The notes beneath the pieces are model-generated. The model searched no databases. It was not told the DNA's origin and worked only from the letters and a program-made list of their open reading frames with translations. This document shows, piece after piece, positions 9,689 to 11,059 of a stretch of DNA of 11,059 nt. Location: positions 1-11,059 of the forward strand of contig JAAZCB010000644.1 in NCBI GenBank assembly GCA_012513545.1, in the 5' to 3' direction. This DNA comes from Clostridiaceae bacterium. Lineage in GTDB: Bacteria; Bacillota_A; Clostridia; Acetivibrionales; Acetivibrionaceae. Made by a program: the position numbers and the translations under genes. Positions within the stretch are counted from its first letter, which is position 1. Every line of letters starts with the position of its first letter.

Positions 9689-9870
9689 ATTTGCAGCAAA
9701 GTTGTTTTTATACAGAAGTCTTGTAATATATTTAAAGTAAGTGTTAGAAGGGATTATGGAACTTTATTACAAACACTATTTGTGGTTTACTGCAAATTAA
9801 TTGCATTTAAGGGATTGGGAAAACACTGAATAAGGCTTAAATAAAGCCTTTTAAAGTTTTGAGAATATGG
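9689..9870 (+). promoter_or_regulatory. CRISPR leader
   Basis: This 182-bp AT-rich, non-coding stretch between cas2 and the first repeat is where array transcription and Cas1-Cas2 integration are expected to be directed. It carries several symmetric elements: TTTGC-A-GCAAA (9690-9700), ACAAA-N5-TTTGT (9769-9783), TGCAA-N5-TTGCA (9791-9805) and a stem-loop (9832-9850). It also has the widely spaced inverted pair TTGTAATA (9721-9728) and TATTACAA (9765-9772). A weak promoter candidate is TTGGGA (9815-9820), 16 bp, TTAAAT (9837-9842), matching four of six at each box, which would start transcripts about 20 bp before the first repeat. No promoter is strong enough to name with confidence. Confidence 0.75.
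9832..9850 (+). terminator. Leader stem-loop, possible weak terminator
   Basis: AAGGCTT and AAGCCTT form a perfect 7-bp stem around an AAATA loop, followed by TT AAAG TTTT. The short stem and interrupted T-run make it a weak terminator at best. It ends 20 bp before the first repeat. It could separate operon transcripts from the array, or act as a structural or recognition element of the leader. Confidence 0.3.
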
Positions 9871-11059
9871 GAATTGCCTTAACTATGCGGGATGTAAAGC
9901 TGCCAATAATGTTCCATCTGGCAGGGATAGTACCGAATTGCCTTAACTATGCGGGATGTAAAGATGATAAAACATAACAAAAGCACAATCGAACAAAAGA
10001 ATTGCCTTAACTATGCGGGATGTAAAGGAATGCTGGGAGCAAAAGAAGCAGGAAGAAAGAGAAGAATTGCCTTAACTATGCGGGATGTAAAGTCTTACAA
10101 GCTCCTCTTTCTTTGATAATGTTTCACGGAATTGCCTTAACTATGCGGGATGTAAAGGAACATACAAAAATAGTAAATATGAAAAGCACTAAGAATTGCC
10201 TTAACTATGCGGGATGTAAAGTGAGGATACTGTTTCAATTTTTGGCCAAATAAAACAGAATTGCCTTAACTATGCGGGATGTAAAGATTCAAATATACCG
10301 GATTATTATTAACTATAAACTTGAATTGCCTTAACTATGCGGGATGTAAAGATTCAGCAATCTTTTTGTCTATTTCGTCTATTGTCAGAATTGCCTTAAC
10401 TATGCGGGATGTAAAGGCATCATTTACGACTGTAAACATGTTTGATAATGCCGAATTGCCTTAACTATGCGGGATGTAAAGACTATAAAGCATTATGCAC
10501 CAGACCCTACAGCAGCGAATTGCCTTAACTATGCGGGATGTAAAGGCAGGAAGACCAACCAAATATAAAACAGAATATGCAGAATTGCCTTAACTATGCG
10601 GGATGTAAAGTTAATTTTAAATAACCGTTGCGGATTAACCGTCTTATGAATTGCCTTAACTATGCGGGATGTAAAGCAGTAACCTTGCTTTGGTGTTCGC
10701 CAAAAATAACAGAATTGCCTTAACTATGCGGGATGTAAAGAAAGAGCAGCGATACAAAAAGAGATTGATATCCTCAGGAATTGCCTTAACTATGCGGGAT
10801 GTAAAGAGGACGCTAATGCAAGACTTGCCATGATAGACGGGGGAATTGCCTTAACTATGCGGGATGTAAAGACAATAACAAGCTCAACAACAATTGCCAT
10901 AGCCAGGAATTGCCTTAACTATGCGGGATGTAAAGGCTGTTATACAATCGGAAGGTGAGGTCGCAGGCGAAGAATTGCCTTAACTATGCGGGATGTAAAG
11001 TTGCTATCATCCTTTCTTATATTTTTTGCTGGGAGGAATTGCCTTAACTATGCGGGATG
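9871..11059 (+). CRISPR. Type I-B CRISPR array, 18 full repeats plus a cut 19th, 18 spacers
   Basis: The 29-bp repeat starts GAATTGCC, has GCGGG at positions 17-21 and ends ATGTAAAG. All 18 complete copies are identical. Repeat starts: 9871, 9935, 9999, 10064, 10129, 10193, 10258, 10323, 10388, 10453, 10517, 10582, 10648, 10712, 10778, 10843, 10907, 10972 and 11036. The last is cut after 24 bases by the window edge, so the array continues. Spacers are 35-37 bp and all different. Transcription is on the + strand: the leader and cas2 lie upstream, and the repeat's last eight bases resemble the ATTGAAAS crRNA tag left by Cas6. The repeat has no strong internal palindrome, as usual for Cas6 of this class. 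Flanking bases vary at every junction, which fixes the unit at 29 bp. Spacer 1 (9900-9934) is expected to be the newest. Confidence 0.99.

Noticed and set aside
9690..9710. Terminator directly after cas2 (TTTGC-A-GCAAA followed by GTTGTTTTT)
   Set aside because: A 1-nt loop cannot form, and the shortened stem is too weak; kept only as a symmetric sequence within the leader.
10872..10906. Spacer 16 contains AATTGCC, like the repeat start
   Set aside because: A 7-nt match followed by unrelated bases fits chance; the spacer has normal length, so it is not a collapsed repeat.
9900..11035. Using open frames in other spacers to name their source genes
   Set aside because: A 35-37 bp spacer is often open in at least one of six frames by chance. 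Apart from spacers 10 and 11, none gave a sequence I could tie to a family.

Overview
This window holds a complete type I-B CRISPR-Cas locus of the Tneap/Cst kind (Cas8b1/Cst1, Cas7/Cst2, Cas5t family), with its leader and the first part of its array, all on the + strand. The low GC content, heavy use of ATA and AGA codons, strong GGAGG-type ribosome binding sites and close likeness to Firmicute Cas proteins suggest a low-GC Clostridia-type bacterium. The genus cannot be fixed from the sequence.

Layout: 1-438 is the 3' end of an unrelated membrane-protein gene cut by the window edge. 439-613 is intergenic and carries a good sigma-A-type promoter (TTTACA, 17 bp, TATAGT). 614-1567 encodes a WYL-domain transcriptional regulator. 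1568-1628 is a short gap with a TTGTG-TC-CACAA palindrome. 1629-9688 is a tightly packed operon: cas6, cas8b1, cas7, cas5, cas3, cas4, cas1, cas2, with gaps of at most 16 nt or small overlaps. A probable second product, the small subunit Cas11b, is encoded in frame at the 3' end of cas8b1 behind its own AGGAGG. 9689-9870 is the leader. 9871 to the window end is an array of 18 complete identical 29-bp repeats plus a cut 19th, with 18 spacers of 35-37 bp.

The genes form one pathway. Cas1-Cas2 with Cas4 acquire spacers at the leader end. Cas6 cuts the array transcript, leaving the 8-nt tag AUGUAAAG. Cas8b1, Cas11b, Cas7 and Cas5 form Cascade on the crRNA, and Cas3 (HD nuclease plus helicase) degrades the target. 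Catalytic residues of Cas1, Cas3 and Cas4 are visible, and the repeats show no decay, so the system looks functional.

The system type itself is known. The points most worth a second look are the internal cas11 start; a Cas6 whose usual active-site histidine is replaced by tyrosine; a cas8b1 start that may be an AUA codon; neighbouring spacers 10 and 11 that both appear to come from a phage small-terminase gene; and symmetric elements in the leader and regulator region that could be protein-binding sites. I see no convincing evidence for an undescribed defence system beyond these.
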